A DNA stretch of 64,000 nt from Himantopus leucocephalus (taxonomy: Eukaryota; Chordata; Aves; Charadriiformes; Recurvirostridae): NCBI GenBank assembly GCA_003993805.1, contig RSEF01000026.1:4241068-4305067 (forward strand). Direction: 5' to 3'. A program made the position numbers and the translations under genes. A model generated the notes under the pieces. That model made no database searches, was not told the DNA's origin, and was given only the letters and a program-made list of their open reading frames with translations. Of the stretch, positions 1 to 12,112 are shown one piece after another (position 1 is the stretch's first letter; every line of letters begins with the position of its first letter).

Positions 1-525
1 CCTCCACCGCCGCAGTCTGCGGATTTCTGGAACGCGACTTCCAGGACCGACCTGGTGCAGAGTTAACGGGGTGAATTTGTCTTCGTGTATTCTGTTGGGC
101 TCCCCAGCTCGTACTAAAAAGAAGCTGGAAAGAGTAGACGGGTGGAAACAGAAAGCAGGCGGATAAAGGCTCAGTTCAGCAGATCTGTCTTTGTGCTACC
201 TCCTTCCAATTCTCATATGCTGCCTGCTGAGCTGACAAGAGGTGTACTGGAGCTAGATTTTTTTTTTCTTTTGCCTCCTGTTGTCTTCACAGAATTTCAG
301 AATATGCTGCCAGATGCTCATTCATGCCAGAGCAGGATGAGTAATAGTTTCTTCATTCCTAAATGAGCCCCTCTGATTCATGGTATGTGCTAGTCATTTT
401 CTCCAAACGCCGAGGGAATCAAAGTTTCTCATGGGCCCCCTGTAGAAAGATTAACATGCTAGCAAAAGCCTGATTGGGAATGTGGGTAAATAATGCTGTT
501 TTGTGTATTTGTTCTTTGCCTGCAG
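1..525. other. Unassigned unique sequence at window start
   Basis: The first 60 bases are GC- and CpG-rich, then composition becomes mixed, with a ten-base T run at 258-267. A pyrimidine tract followed by CAG at about 275-292 resembles a splice acceptor, but no convincing exon follows it. The sequence could belong to a gene that begins outside the window. No repeat or RNA gene was recognised. Confidence 0.5.
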
Positions 526-595
526 TTCCTCCTCTCTAAGCAAAGCCCATCAGCATTTCCATGGATATTACATCCATTACCATAATGAGTATGAG
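526..595 (+). other. Candidate exon (hypothesis)
   Basis: A pyrimidine-rich tract ending in TGCAG (521-525) precedes a 70-base segment that stops at GAG|GTAAAT, an acceptable donor. The frame starting at 527 stays open for 23 codons to the donor and reads a His/Tyr-rich peptide containing HQHFHGYYIHYHNEYE. The frame starting at 526 instead hits a stop within the segment. I do not recognise the peptide. Splice-like pairs of this quality occur by chance in tens of kilobases of vertebrate DNA, and no neighbouring exon was found, so this is only a candidate. It could equally be non-coding. Confidence 0.2.
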
Positions 596-3500
596 GTAAA
601 TCTTGCTCACCATCTTCTTGCTAATTCTGCCCTGACTGTGCTTCTGCAATCTCCATCAGATCGCATCTTCTGTAAAGCTGCAATAGCCATAGTGATGAGA
701 TCATGTCCAAAGAAGCCTTAGGTTTGTATGCATTGCTTTATACATTTTTCCAAAGAAAACATGCACAGAGGAAACTCATAAAATGTCTGCTCTTTCTTAT
801 GTTGCTTCAGAACTAAGAGACTTGTAAATCATTGCCGAATGGGATGCTATATGCTTTTCTGCCTCTATTATGTATTATGGGGAAATTAATAAGTAATGGG
901 ATTTGCGAGATGAAAAGCAAGGAAACCCATAGGGCAGGTGATGGAGAGGCATAATTTAAAAAGTCAATGAAAGGTTCTGTTAAATCACAGTTAAATTATG
1001 CTGATATTCACCAAAGTCCTGCGGTAAAATGCTTTTTTCATAAAATATTGAGACTCCTTTCTGCAGTGACAAATGAAGGTTCCCACAGTCCTGGAGGACT
1101 GACGGCGCTGGAGACGAGCCCTTTTTATACCATGCGAGCGAGACAGCACAGCGCACCCTCAGAGCACCGTCTCGTGCCCCAAAGCTCCTCGCAGGTGCAC
1201 TGATCCTCGGGACAGGCCCCGGGAACGTGCAGCGTGGGTTCAAACTTCCCAGCACGTGTCCTCTCCCTTCTCACCTCTTGCTCCTGACAAATGTGGTCAC
1301 CACGTTAACTCGAAGAGCCACACAACTTGCCTTTAGGCTCTCCTAAAGCCAGGCCTGTTCCCCTCCCTCAGGTCCTGCCCTTGCTCTGCATTTTCGAGGG
1401 AAAGGGAAGCTCTCGGGGCGACCTTCCCCATACTCGGCAGACTCTGCGGGGCCGTCCACCCCAGTTCGTTCTGCGCACTGCTCCCGGCAGGGAGTGATCT
1501 CTTGTTTCAGCATGTGCCCCATCGCGCAGCCCTGGTCTGGCACGGAGCTTGTCAGCGCAAGTAAAATGTAAATAACCCTCCAGGCAAATCCCCTTGCAGT
1601 CCTTCCAGTTCCTGCAGGTACATCGGCCTCGCGCTCCGGCATCGTGTCTGCACAGCAACTTACCGTGTGAATGAAGCGCTATGTCGGAAATTGGCGTTAC
1701 CGTAATTTTACCTTTAACCATATTGCTGCTCTATACAGTATGGGATAAATCCATTGATTTTTACAAGTCGTGCCATGTCATCAGTACAGATTGGTACAGA
1801 GCTTTCTCTTTCTTTTCTCACGGAAAAGAAATGCCTTTCACTAGAACCTTTGAAGTTTTGCACTTGGAAAACCATTTTATCAATTTGGTAGATAAGGCAA
1901 CGGAACCGAAGGGAATTGAAGAGGGTCAGCACAACAGTATTGAACACTAGATTTTTGACTGGTGAAAATGGGGGCAATTCCTGGTCCTAATGACAATTAT
2001 ATGAGGGGAAAAGTATATCAGGCGAGCAAGCGTTTCAACAGATGAAACACAAATGCCTCTTTCTGATGCCTACGGATTCAGAACCCCATTGGGCTTGGTC
2101 TTCTTCTCATTTACACTGGGATACGGCTGTTATAGCAGGGTCCTCAGATTGCATAGGTTACGCTGAATTCAGTGAAATAACGCCAGTTTGCATCCTCCAC
2201 GGCCTTGCCCTGTTGATGTCAAAGGTAATTTGGCATCGGCATGAGCAAGGACAGACTCAAACCCTCTCTTACGTGCAGTCACGTAATATCTGCTATCTGC
2301 TAAATGAAGTCGTGTAGAAAATGGTTCGGCAGTGAAACTCTACCTTAGATCACATCATTTTAATACCTTTTTTTTTTTCTCCTGTTAAAGCTTGTAAAAA
2401 GTAATCTCTGTCTTGCAAAGAATTGTTTTGCATTTTGGGACCTTAGGGAATGAGATGGGGCTAAGTAATTATCAGGAAACTTCCATGAGTTGAATAGAAA
2501 TGGACTAAATGGGCAGAAAGCTACACAATGCATTAAGATAAGGCAACTAAAATTCAGGAAACGGCTAAAAAAGATAGTCTAACCTTTCTGTGGGCTTTAG
2601 CCCATTTTGAATTGATTTGAATATATATTCTAAAGCCTGTTTAAAACTGTCTGCTCAAAAGTGCCAAAATACCTTTGTACATCAACACTGCCTTTGACCC
2701 AAAGGGGAAGAAACCTGCCTCATCTCAGATCTTTTCAAATATTTATAGACATATTTTCCATTTTGACCCTGATTTGAAAGTCACATTTATTTCAAATAAA
2801 ATTCCAACATCTCCATTGTTGGCCAAATCTACTGAAATACCCACTGGAATGGGAGGGAGGGAATGAATATTGAGACAAGAACGGAATTTTGGAAGGAAAT
2901 TTTGGCTTCATGTGAAGGGACGAGCAGAGGCAAAGAACCTCTGGAATAAGGGAAAAAGGCACAGCAGAGCACATGGATCCACCAGAAGTCAAACCTGGCA
3001 GGGCAAGAGCTCGCAGGATGGAAGTCATCCGGAGGAAATTCAAGGACAGAATTAGCGCTGCCCCATAGGAGTGAGCAGGTGCTGTCAGAGTAAGTACCAG
3101 ACTGCAGAGAAAGTGAAGAAAAACCACATCTAGAAAAACAAACATTCAGTGGATAGAGGCACAGTCTTCCGAGCAGTCTCAAGAAGTCACATCCCCTACT
3201 CTCAGGTCCATATTTAAAACAAAAAAAAAGTATTTCTTTCTTCCGATCTGACCATTTGTTGTTCAGATGCAGCCTGCGACTCCTGCACCCACCGCACAGC
3301 CGCCTCGCTGGCTCTGACCCGTGCCCGGGCGGCGGCACGGAGAAGGCCACCACCTCCAAGTTCCTCCAATGCAAGCAGTAAATAATTATATGCCATCAAA
3401 GTCCTACGCGTGGGGTACCTGCGGCAATTTAGCGTGTGTTAACAATTACACAGGTACAAAAGCACAGCACCACCGGTGACGCTGGCCACTCTCCCTCCAG

Positions 3501-6500
3501 CGAGCAGTGCAGCCGATGCCAGGCGGAGCGTGGCTCTGGGAGATGAGAGGAATCAAGCTAAAGTTTTATGAATACAACTACTTGAAGAGTCATCACCTAG
3601 AGATATAAAGAGAGTTGCCTTCAGCAGTTCACACAAGCATTTATTACTACTTGTCACATCTTTTTTAATAAAAAAAAGAAAGATTTTTTTTTCCTCCTCA
3701 TTTGAAGAGAGAAGGAAGCTGTGCCCTTCGGGCAGACTGCGCGGAGGAGTGTCCATCTCCACATCAAAATGCTGCAGTGACTTATTGCTGTTGCCACTGC
3801 TCTTCCACCGAGGTCCTGCACAGGCAGAGGCTGCTTGAGATCCCCTCGTCCCCACGAAAGACAACAGCGTGGGACCGGGGGTGGATGGACAGGGAAGCGG
3901 GAGGCGAGGAGGGCAAGGCGCCGTCCCGCTCACCACGCCGCAGTGCCTGGCTGGGCACATCCGTGCACAAACGGCGCTGCGAACGGAAGCACAGCAGCTC
4001 AACGCCGCAATCTTTTGTAGAGCCTTACGTTGGTAGCATTTCAAGACAACCGATTCCTATATTGAACAAAGTTCATCACCTCCACTAGCTCCTCCCAAGC
4101 CACAGCCCTTGTGAATAGTGTGGTCCAGCTGAAATTCGCTCTTACGGCAAGGGCTAACACAGCACCACACCTACACCTCGTCTCAGCCTGCTCCGAGAGG
4201 TTCAGGTCCCGTACAGCATCCTCTGTACGCTTCCCACCACCGCCCAGCAGCTCTGGGGGCCTTCAGCGTCCTTCACCGCAGGCTCCTGAAGATGCAGCTG
4301 AAACAAAGTCCCCTTACTCGAGGGCACGAGAAAGCTCACAGGGATTTCATTTTAAAGCAAGTTATTTGTAAAGAGAGATCATCCGTTACCGAGGGTGAAA
4401 TGCCAGGAGCGGAGCATGAAATGGCAACAGGGATTTTAATTCTTATTAAGTTCTGTAGTTTCATTACTTTTTGCATTGAATATTTATGCAGTAATACGGC
4501 ATTAGTGGCTGTATCTGTAGTTTCTTCTCAGTGCTGCTATCCTCTTTCCAAATAACTCCCCCCGTGTTAGAGGTGAAACCTGAAAACAAATGACCCTAAT
4601 TTCCCACCAAAAACCTCAGCATATCTAACATTTCCTCTCACCCTCCACTTGGGTCAGCAGGTGTCACACATGCAAGGCACAGACGAAGTAACGGCACAAA
4701 ATTTAAGCGAGCAAACTCTGACGCAGATTTAAAAATAAATAGGGATTTCAGTGCTACTGGAGCCGCAGAACTGATACAATGGAGCCCAGAGAGGAGGTGC
4801 GCGTCGCCTCGGGAATGCCGGGGAGCGCCTGGCACGTGCCCTGGGCTCTGTGGGGACGCTCATCCCATCCTGCAGGACAACCTGCGCCCGCGGGGACCGG
4901 CCGAGCCCCCCAGGAGCCGCCTCCGCTCTTCACCCTCACGCTCAGCACCCATGCCTCCCGGTTTCATTACGGCCCATAACCTATACAGAAACACAGTCAG
5001 ACTTTAATAAGGTCCTTAAGAGAAAAAGAATTCTTTGATTAAATACAAATTAAATATTTTTCCTGTAATTAACCAGAGCACATTCACCATAACTACAGTA
5101 AAAAACAGAAATGAGATTATGATACCGTTTACTCTCCTCTAGTTTATCACTTATACAAGCACAGTGCATGATCTTACATGTTTTTATTATTGTACTTATT
5201 AAAATTCACACCAATATTAATTTTTGAGAAGATTGAAAGGGGTTAAAATAGTAATTCTCTTACTTTCTAAAAATAACTGCCTTTCCAAAAGAAACCACCC
5301 AGCAAAAAAAATCTCTAAGATTCAAGATAAAATTTCTGTCTCGCAGAGTTATGTTCATATTTTTGCATCAAAAGCCAGCATCTACCACTTGAGTTTTACA
5401 GTCCAACAGAGAGCAAATTTGCTTAGAGATAGCATGACAAGTGAGGCTGAAATTTAGGAGCTTTATGACACATTTTTACTGGGTGATTCCACTTTTATCA
5501 CACTGGCATTTTCCTAAGATGCTGTTACAATCACCCATTGTTCTTTCTTCAGTTTTCATTGGGGCAAATCCCAGTGAATTAGCAACTTTATATTACCCTT
5601 GTCACCAGGAGAGACATGCCGTATACCCCCAAGATGTAAATTTATGGTGCCACCGGCAGATTCTCGAAACAATATAAAGGCCTTATTCTTGTCTGCATCT
5701 CAGACGGCTCAGTCACAGGAGCACAAAGACAACTGGGGGGGAAGACTAATTGCACGAGGTTAGCGCGGCCTCGTGAAGACACATCTTGCTGTTCTTACCA
5801 TTCTCCCAACTCTACAGCTCACGACTCTGCCCCTCATTAAAAAACCGCCGTCTCCCACAACCACAGCGGAGTCTCATCAGCGCAGGATAGGATCCGGCCT
5901 CGTGTTTCCATAATTGCTGCGTGTGGTGTAACATTAAACTCTAATCCTGCTTTAATTTTGAGACCCAAACACGCATCCAGGATAGCTGTAGGCAACCTTT
6001 CTATTTCAAGGGAGAAATGTGCAATTGTTTTGAATTGCGTTTTCTAACGAAGACGACAAGTCTCCTCGCAACGATCACTGCCAGGGACGGGGCATTTTCC
6101 AGTCCCCACGCAGCACTTGCCGGCAGCTTCTCCGGGGTGATGTTCTGTTTGGATTGGCCTCGGATCCCCTGCACTCAACCCCCCGTGACAGGCGTCAACT
6201 TGATTAGAGGGGCTGTATGTGCATGTGTGCTTAAAGGGGGCTTTGAATTAAAACTGTAAGAAAACATGGGCCAGGAGAGAGGTTTTTATTAGAGTTAGCT
6301 ATTCTCTTATGTGTGTGCGCACCTGATCCGGGGGGAGGAGGAGCTGGCTGTTGTTTTAAGTCTCCCTTTTCTTTTGTGCTGTGTCTGGGCAGGACCCATA
6401 TGTCTGGAATGCACCTTAAAACAGCCTTATCTCCAGAACCGATCATTACATGGCAGGTGGTGGAGCCTACTTTATTTTCTCATTTCTCTTCTTTTTCTTC

Positions 6501-7200
6501 TCTTCCCTCTAACTTCCCCCTCCACCCCAGGGTAGGAATTTCTGAACCTCAACCAGTAAATGTCGCATGGCTCACACACCTGGAATCCACTCCTCTCCAT
6601 CACTGCTCCGACATGGAAAAAGAAAAATAGCAGGAGGAAGAATATGAAAAGCCATGACAGAAGGACCATAGGCTACTCCGGAAGATGAACACCCATAATA
6701 TTTAAAACTTGCACAGAAATTTAAAAATTAACATTAACTTATCTTCCTCTTTAGTTGCCCTAGTCCACAATAAACACAGATTGTTTCCCCTTCTAAAAAT
6801 CGGCGGAGGCTTCAGTGACACTCCAGAAGTGGTGGCACTCGGCTGGAGAGACAATCTCACAGTGCTCCATGTACCCCGTGCAAAAAAGAGCATTTACTGC
6901 CCATCTCTCCCAGCAAGCGCTGCTCACGGAGAGTAGAGCGCCCCAGGGGTACCGCTCATCGTGCCAGCAAGTGCTGCCCACCCCCTGGGCCGACCAAGGC
7001 CACGGGGCTTACGTAGGACATCATCATTTTTACCTGGACAAGAGAACATGTGAAATGACCCTCCACCTGCTCACAATGCCCTGACACTATAATCCCTTTA
7101 AAACACGAACATGTTTTGGTTCAGAGCTCTGTAATTGCAAGGGCTGGTTTAGGGTCATTTACACATCATTGTCAATGGTGCGTTTCTGCGGCGCAGGCAG
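596..7200. other. No gene recognised; mixed unique sequence
   Basis: This stretch alternates between AT-rich DNA (for example 2,340-2,860 and 4,980-5,460) and small CpG-enriched patches (about 1,090-1,660, 3,280-3,360, 3,830-4,000 and 4,780-4,930). Open frames are short, and in the CpG patches they overlap on both strands, which argues against coding. A good minus-strand donor (GTAAGT, complement of 1,658-1,663) follows a short open frame, but no convincing acceptor pairs with it. A pyrimidine tract occupies about 6,479-6,533. No interspersed repeat was recognised. Confidence 0.55.
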
Positions 7201-7256
7201 CCTTCCCCACGTCTCTGCCGCCGCACAGCCTTCCCCACGTCTCTGCCACCGCACAG
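7201..7256. repeat. 28-bp tandem repeat, two copies
   Basis: Copy one (7,201-7,228) and copy two (7,229-7,256) each begin CCTTCCCCACGTCTCTGCC. They differ at one base, a G/A change that creates or removes a CpG. A degenerate partial unit may precede them at about 7,186-7,200. The unit is GC-rich, and no function is apparent. Confidence 0.9.
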
Positions 7257-10200
7257 CCGTCCTTAGCCGTGGCTTTCACATTTGTGTTCCAGCAGAGCCC
7301 GGTGCTTCATCTACTGATGCACAAATCTGCGCGCCTGGAACGAAGGAGGAGCGAGCGCTGCAAAGCCTGGACTAGTCTGACTATTAAGAACTTTTCAGAT
7401 CTTAGATTTGGGTGCAAAAAGGGCATTTGAATGTGGTATCCTCTAACGTGCAATCGGTCAACACTAACTGTACCGTATCTTCTCTGAATTAACTGTGAAG
7501 GCGATGCCATGACTAGTTTCACGTCACTGCCAAACTGGCCATAGGGAGCTGATAACAAGAGAAAATCTGTTGAAGTCACTGATAGCTATTTTTGGTTACT
7601 TTCTGTTCCAAACTTTGCTTGTGGCACACCTGGATTTTTGAGACCGCTGAGCACTGCTGCAAAGACAGTCCACAGCACCGGGAGGGCAGGAGCCGGCCGG
7701 AGCCCCAGTCCCGGCACCCCCACGGCCGCGGCACCGTCCCTCCAACTCGGCAGCTCCCGGGGTGGATTTGGGCAGAGGAGAGCCCGGCATTGTTGTAACT
7801 TGTGCAGAAACAAACTGGCGCAGGAAAGTCTGAGGATCAGAAGTATGCAAAAAGACTGCAACTGCACCGCCTTTGCTCTGCCATCCCTGAAAACATAGCC
7901 CACAGTTATACTTTCTGTGCTGGAAAACCCCAGAAACCACAGCACACGAGTAGCGGCGGAGCTGGAGGTTCTGGTTTAATTAAAGGAAGGTTTTATCACT
8001 CACAGACTTCTCTGGGCTGGAGGAGCAGGGGTGGCACAGAGCTTATTTTGGAAGGGTTCAAGCACCTCCTGACCCAAAGCCCGGGGCCCGTCAGGGTCTC
8101 TGCTCCTGCCAACGGGATGCGGCTGCCCTGGAGGGAGAAGGGCGACGACACTCTCAGCCTTTGCCCCTGTCTACTTTTTTTAGCAGAAGGGCATCAGACC
8201 TAGTTTTCTCAATACAGCTTAAAGAAAATCATGTCTAATTTACAGGATTAAGAAATTAAAAGCCTGCAGGAATCCTTCCACTGTGTCCCATTTGTCTCGT
8301 TCCCGCTGAAGAGCTGGAAGAAGACAGACCGGGGCGATGGGAAGATACACCCAAACACAGGAGAAACTCCACAGTGTTACGGCCTGGCACCATGTTATCT
8401 TCATTATCTCAATTTACACCCTTGTAGGAGGAGAGGGCACCGGGCTCTGGAGTGACCTACACCCAGACAGCATCTGACAGTGCTGGCGTTTGTCCCCGTT
8501 TGCCTCCAGAGGTGAATAAATCTATCCCCCCGCGCAGAACCCACTGCGGGAGAAGGAGCATCCCTGTCCTGAGGATGCACATCTGCCGGTGCGCTGCTCT
8601 GAGACCACGAGCGTGGCTGTGGATAGGAGAGCTCGGGGAGCCGTGTGTGCCCAAGCCCAGTCTTTCTTGGTTTTATATTTTATTTTGCAATCTGCAAAGG
8701 CTAAGGTCCCCTGCAGCCCTATTTCCTACTATTAGCGGGATCATTACTTTGACATATTTCCTATCGATTCAGCTTTGCCCACCCGGAGCGGGAACGGCTG
8801 TACGTGTGTTGAGCACCTCACAACATCCCACCGATACAGCCCGTGGGTCCCCGTGAGTCTCCCCCCCAGGCAGGTGCCTGCTGACCCCCTGGAAGGGGCA
8901 CTCGCCAGAAACCATTACGGGACAGGACACAAACGGGCTGCTTCCGAAGCCTCCTGAACAGCTCGGGTTGATTTGTCTTGCTTGTTCACTTCTGAAAAAA
9001 ATCTGGCTCATGAAGTTACTGCAGGTCTGCGTTTGAAACGATCCCAGGAATAAATGAATCAATATAAGAAGCTAAACATAGCGAGGCATTTGGCTTTGTT
9101 TGATTCTTCAAACTTGGAACAATTCAGAGGCAGGAAATCTGCATAAATTATTTGAATAAAATTAACACTCAGCAAATCCCTGGAATTTAACCTTTGTCTT
9201 TTTTTCTGGGGCTAGCGATACAGCCTATTGACTTTTCTGCTAAGGAATAGATTGTGTAATTTTAACCAAAGCTGTTCCCAGTATAATTTAATAGCATCAA
9301 AAGTTTTGCAAATTAATGTCAGCATCGCTGGACTGATTTTGTAATAAATTCAAATAGAAACCTGCAAACATTTCTGGACAAGATTTTAGAAATCAAATCA
9401 ATGGTTTTAAAAAAATAATAATTAGAAAATAACTTTATTTTGAAAAGTTCTTTGCTCTCATTTTTTTAAAGGAAAATGTATGAAATATAAGGAAATATTT
9501 TGCTAAGAGACAAAGAAAGTGCTTAATTCCACCCAAAGTCTGTAGCTTTGCAAGTCAGTGGATACACTGAGGGCAACGAGAGCAGCCTGAGCCTGGAGCA
9601 CCCCGGGATCCGATCCTCTTTACTGCCTTTGCGTCCGTAAGAGCTCCTCAGCTCATCGACCCACGTGTTCTCTTATCAGGGGAAAGGGCCCTTCTCCGAA
9701 AACTGTGTGAAATGGTGCGCGCTCCCAGCCGCGCTGGCTGGCGGGTGACCCGGGGGAGCAGCCCCCGGACTGGAGACCAGCGGCGCCAGCAGCCCGGACA
9801 TTAAAGACAGAACACACCCCACCAGAGTCTCTTCGTGTCCCTGGTGTGCCACCACTCTGAGATGCCCCGTGGCCATCTGCAGCCCGAAGCCGTGTCCCAC
9901 AGTTGGGATGTAAAGCACCGTAAATCCCAGGGGACGTTACAACAGCCGGAGCACTATCAGCCGTGGCGTAACACCTAAACCACAACACCGTCCTACCCAA
10001 GGGCTCGCTCCAGTTTTGCTGCAGGATTAGCACTTTGCTGCAGATGAAAGAACTCTAAACCAGGGAGAAAGGAAAAAAAAAAAAGACTTCAGACTTCATT
10101 TATCCGGCAAAACCAAAGCGAGCGGTGGCGAGCAGCTGTGTGTGCCTGTGCATGTATTTCTGTGCACACAGTCAGTGGCCACAGAAATATTTCTTTCTCT

Positions 10201-12007
10201 CCTGCCCGTCACCGCGCCTTGTCCTTATTTCCTTTACGAGCACTTACGCTAAAGGCATTAATTGTTTGTGATGGGGGAGATCCTCAGCTCTCAGAATGCC
10301 ATTAACTTTGGTGCCAGTTGTGGACCTGGAGCGTATGCTCCTGAGCCTGTGCCTCTCTTCTTTCCTACATTTTACATTCAAGAAGAGAACCTGTTCCTTA
10401 CACTGAGCTGCACAATGGCCACGCATCCGCTCACACTGAGCATCAATTTCAGCCCAGCAGTGGTAACAAAACCATGTTTGTGCTGCATGTGCAGAGTCTT
10501 TGGGGATTTTTACTTAGCTTTATTGTTACCTCTGAAATGCAGAAAGAGAAATTCAAATCAGGGAAATGCAATAAACTCTGAGCCTGCTGTTCATCAGCTC
10601 ATCACCCATTAAAGAGCAGAGTCCTTTATTAAAAAGGACACGTCTTATTAAAAAGATATGAAACAAAAGTGATTTTTAATTTTATTGGGGAGACAGAGTC
10701 ATTGCCAGAGACAGCCCATGGCTACGTGTGATGATCAAGTCAAGAGGGAGGGCAGTGAAGCACTAACACAAATATGAAGCTAATAACTTTTTTACTCTTA
10801 GGGAAAGTGCCGTTCAATTTCTGGTGCTCCAGGCGTGTGCAGCTTGAGTGGAAATTTAGAGAAATTACATCCACCTGCTTCCATTTCTTACATCCAGGGC
10901 CAGATCTTCAGCCAGCGTAAATCAGTTTATCTCCATGCAGCCAGGCAGGTTTATGCCAGCTGAAGATGTAGCCCCCTGGTCTTGCACTTCAGAATAAGAA
11001 GCTTTAAAATACAAATGAGCACGAACCCCTTAAAACATTCTCCACTCACAGACCTCGGAAGGAAAAACAGACCTCCCGGACTACCTCCTATCACCCGCCA
11101 GGCTGTGCCGTCTTTGCGGCAATGGATGATACTATCCATCGGGGGCGGGTTAAAGTATATATCTAAGTCTGAAAATACCGGTCGGGTTTTTTTGTTTGGT
11201 GGGGGTTTAAGTAATCATTTTTACTCTTTCACTAACACCTATTGGACCAATGTTTTATTTATGTACTTGGACATATACAAAACCAAAAGGGATTGTTTCC
11301 CTCAGTCTGCGTGCCTGCCCTCAGCCCTCGGAACCCGCCTGGCTGCCCACGGCCTCCGGGGACATCTGCACATACGGAATGCTTTTGTGCACTGTACTCC
11401 AGACCTCTGCAGGGAACAAATGAACAGCAGAGACACAAATAGCGGTGTCTCTTATTCCCTTACCAGACTTTTCTAGGAACAGACACAGAGCAAAGGTGAG
11501 ACCGTACCGCTGCTCCTCAACAACTCCGGTAATACGCCTGCGAGAGTCACCAGATCGCAAACAAGGCCAGCCACGGGCAGAGACCGTCCCCTAAGGAAGA
11601 GTCGTTGCTTCTCTGTAATGTGTCGCCTACACACCACGTGTACCCTTCCCGCCATGTCAGCGAGACGCGAGCGTAAGGCGCGTGGGCGCCAAGCTCTGTC
11701 CTTCAGAGGAGGCCCCCGACCCCGGCGCTGCCGCCCGCCGCGGCTCCACCGTCCCGGGGGTGCTGCCGTGCCCCGCCAGCCTGGCGTCTCCCCAGCGCAG
11801 AGCAGCCCACTGCGCGCCTCGGCGCAGATACAGCTCGACACGGAGAAGGAAAATACTGTAAATAACAGCAATGCGGGATCTGGTGGGTCTAGTTTATTTT
11901 AGCTTTGCAGCAGGAGGGAAGAGCAGCTTCTCAAAGCCAGTGGCTTCGTGAGGCTTTGCAAGTACAGACAAAGAACGGTTTGCATGTGATTGAGAAACTG
12001 AATATAC
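7257..12007. other. No gene recognised; includes AT-rich block at 9.06-9.50 kb
   Basis: Unique sequence. CpG-enriched patches lie at about 7,680-7,760, 9,700-9,800 and 11,640-11,830. The AT-rich stretch at about 9,060-9,500 contains several ATTA/TAAT homeodomain-type cores and the run AATAATAATTAG near 9,415, so it may be regulatory. Open frames in the CpG patches overlap on opposite strands and show no recognisable domain. Confidence 0.5.
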
Positions 12008-12112
12008 CTGTGAGGCAGTGACTGATGTCAGACTCCCCTGGCTGCTTGATGCCTCTGCTACAGTAATTCCAGAGCAATACATTGATGAAGCAAGTTGCTT
12101 CATGTTTGCTGC
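12008..12112 (-). other. Candidate 105-bp symmetric exon, minus strand (hypothesis)
   Basis: Read on the minus strand, a tract of seven T followed by CTAG (complement of 12,113-12,122) forms a good acceptor. The segment then runs 105 bases to CACAG|GTATAT, a moderate donor. One frame is open through all 35 codons with phase 0 at both ends. It begins AANMKQLASSMYCSG and ends SLTSVTASQ, a Ser/Thr-rich composition like a disordered linker. The same frame also continues past the donor for 38 more codons to a stop that overlaps an AATAAA hexamer near 11,894. A second frame is open as well, which weakens the case. I cannot name a protein. Confidence 0.25.

Noticed and set aside
1225..1255. GGTTCAAACTTCCC, resembling a tRNA B-box
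   Set aside because: No matching A-box at the right distance and no cloverleaf pairing.
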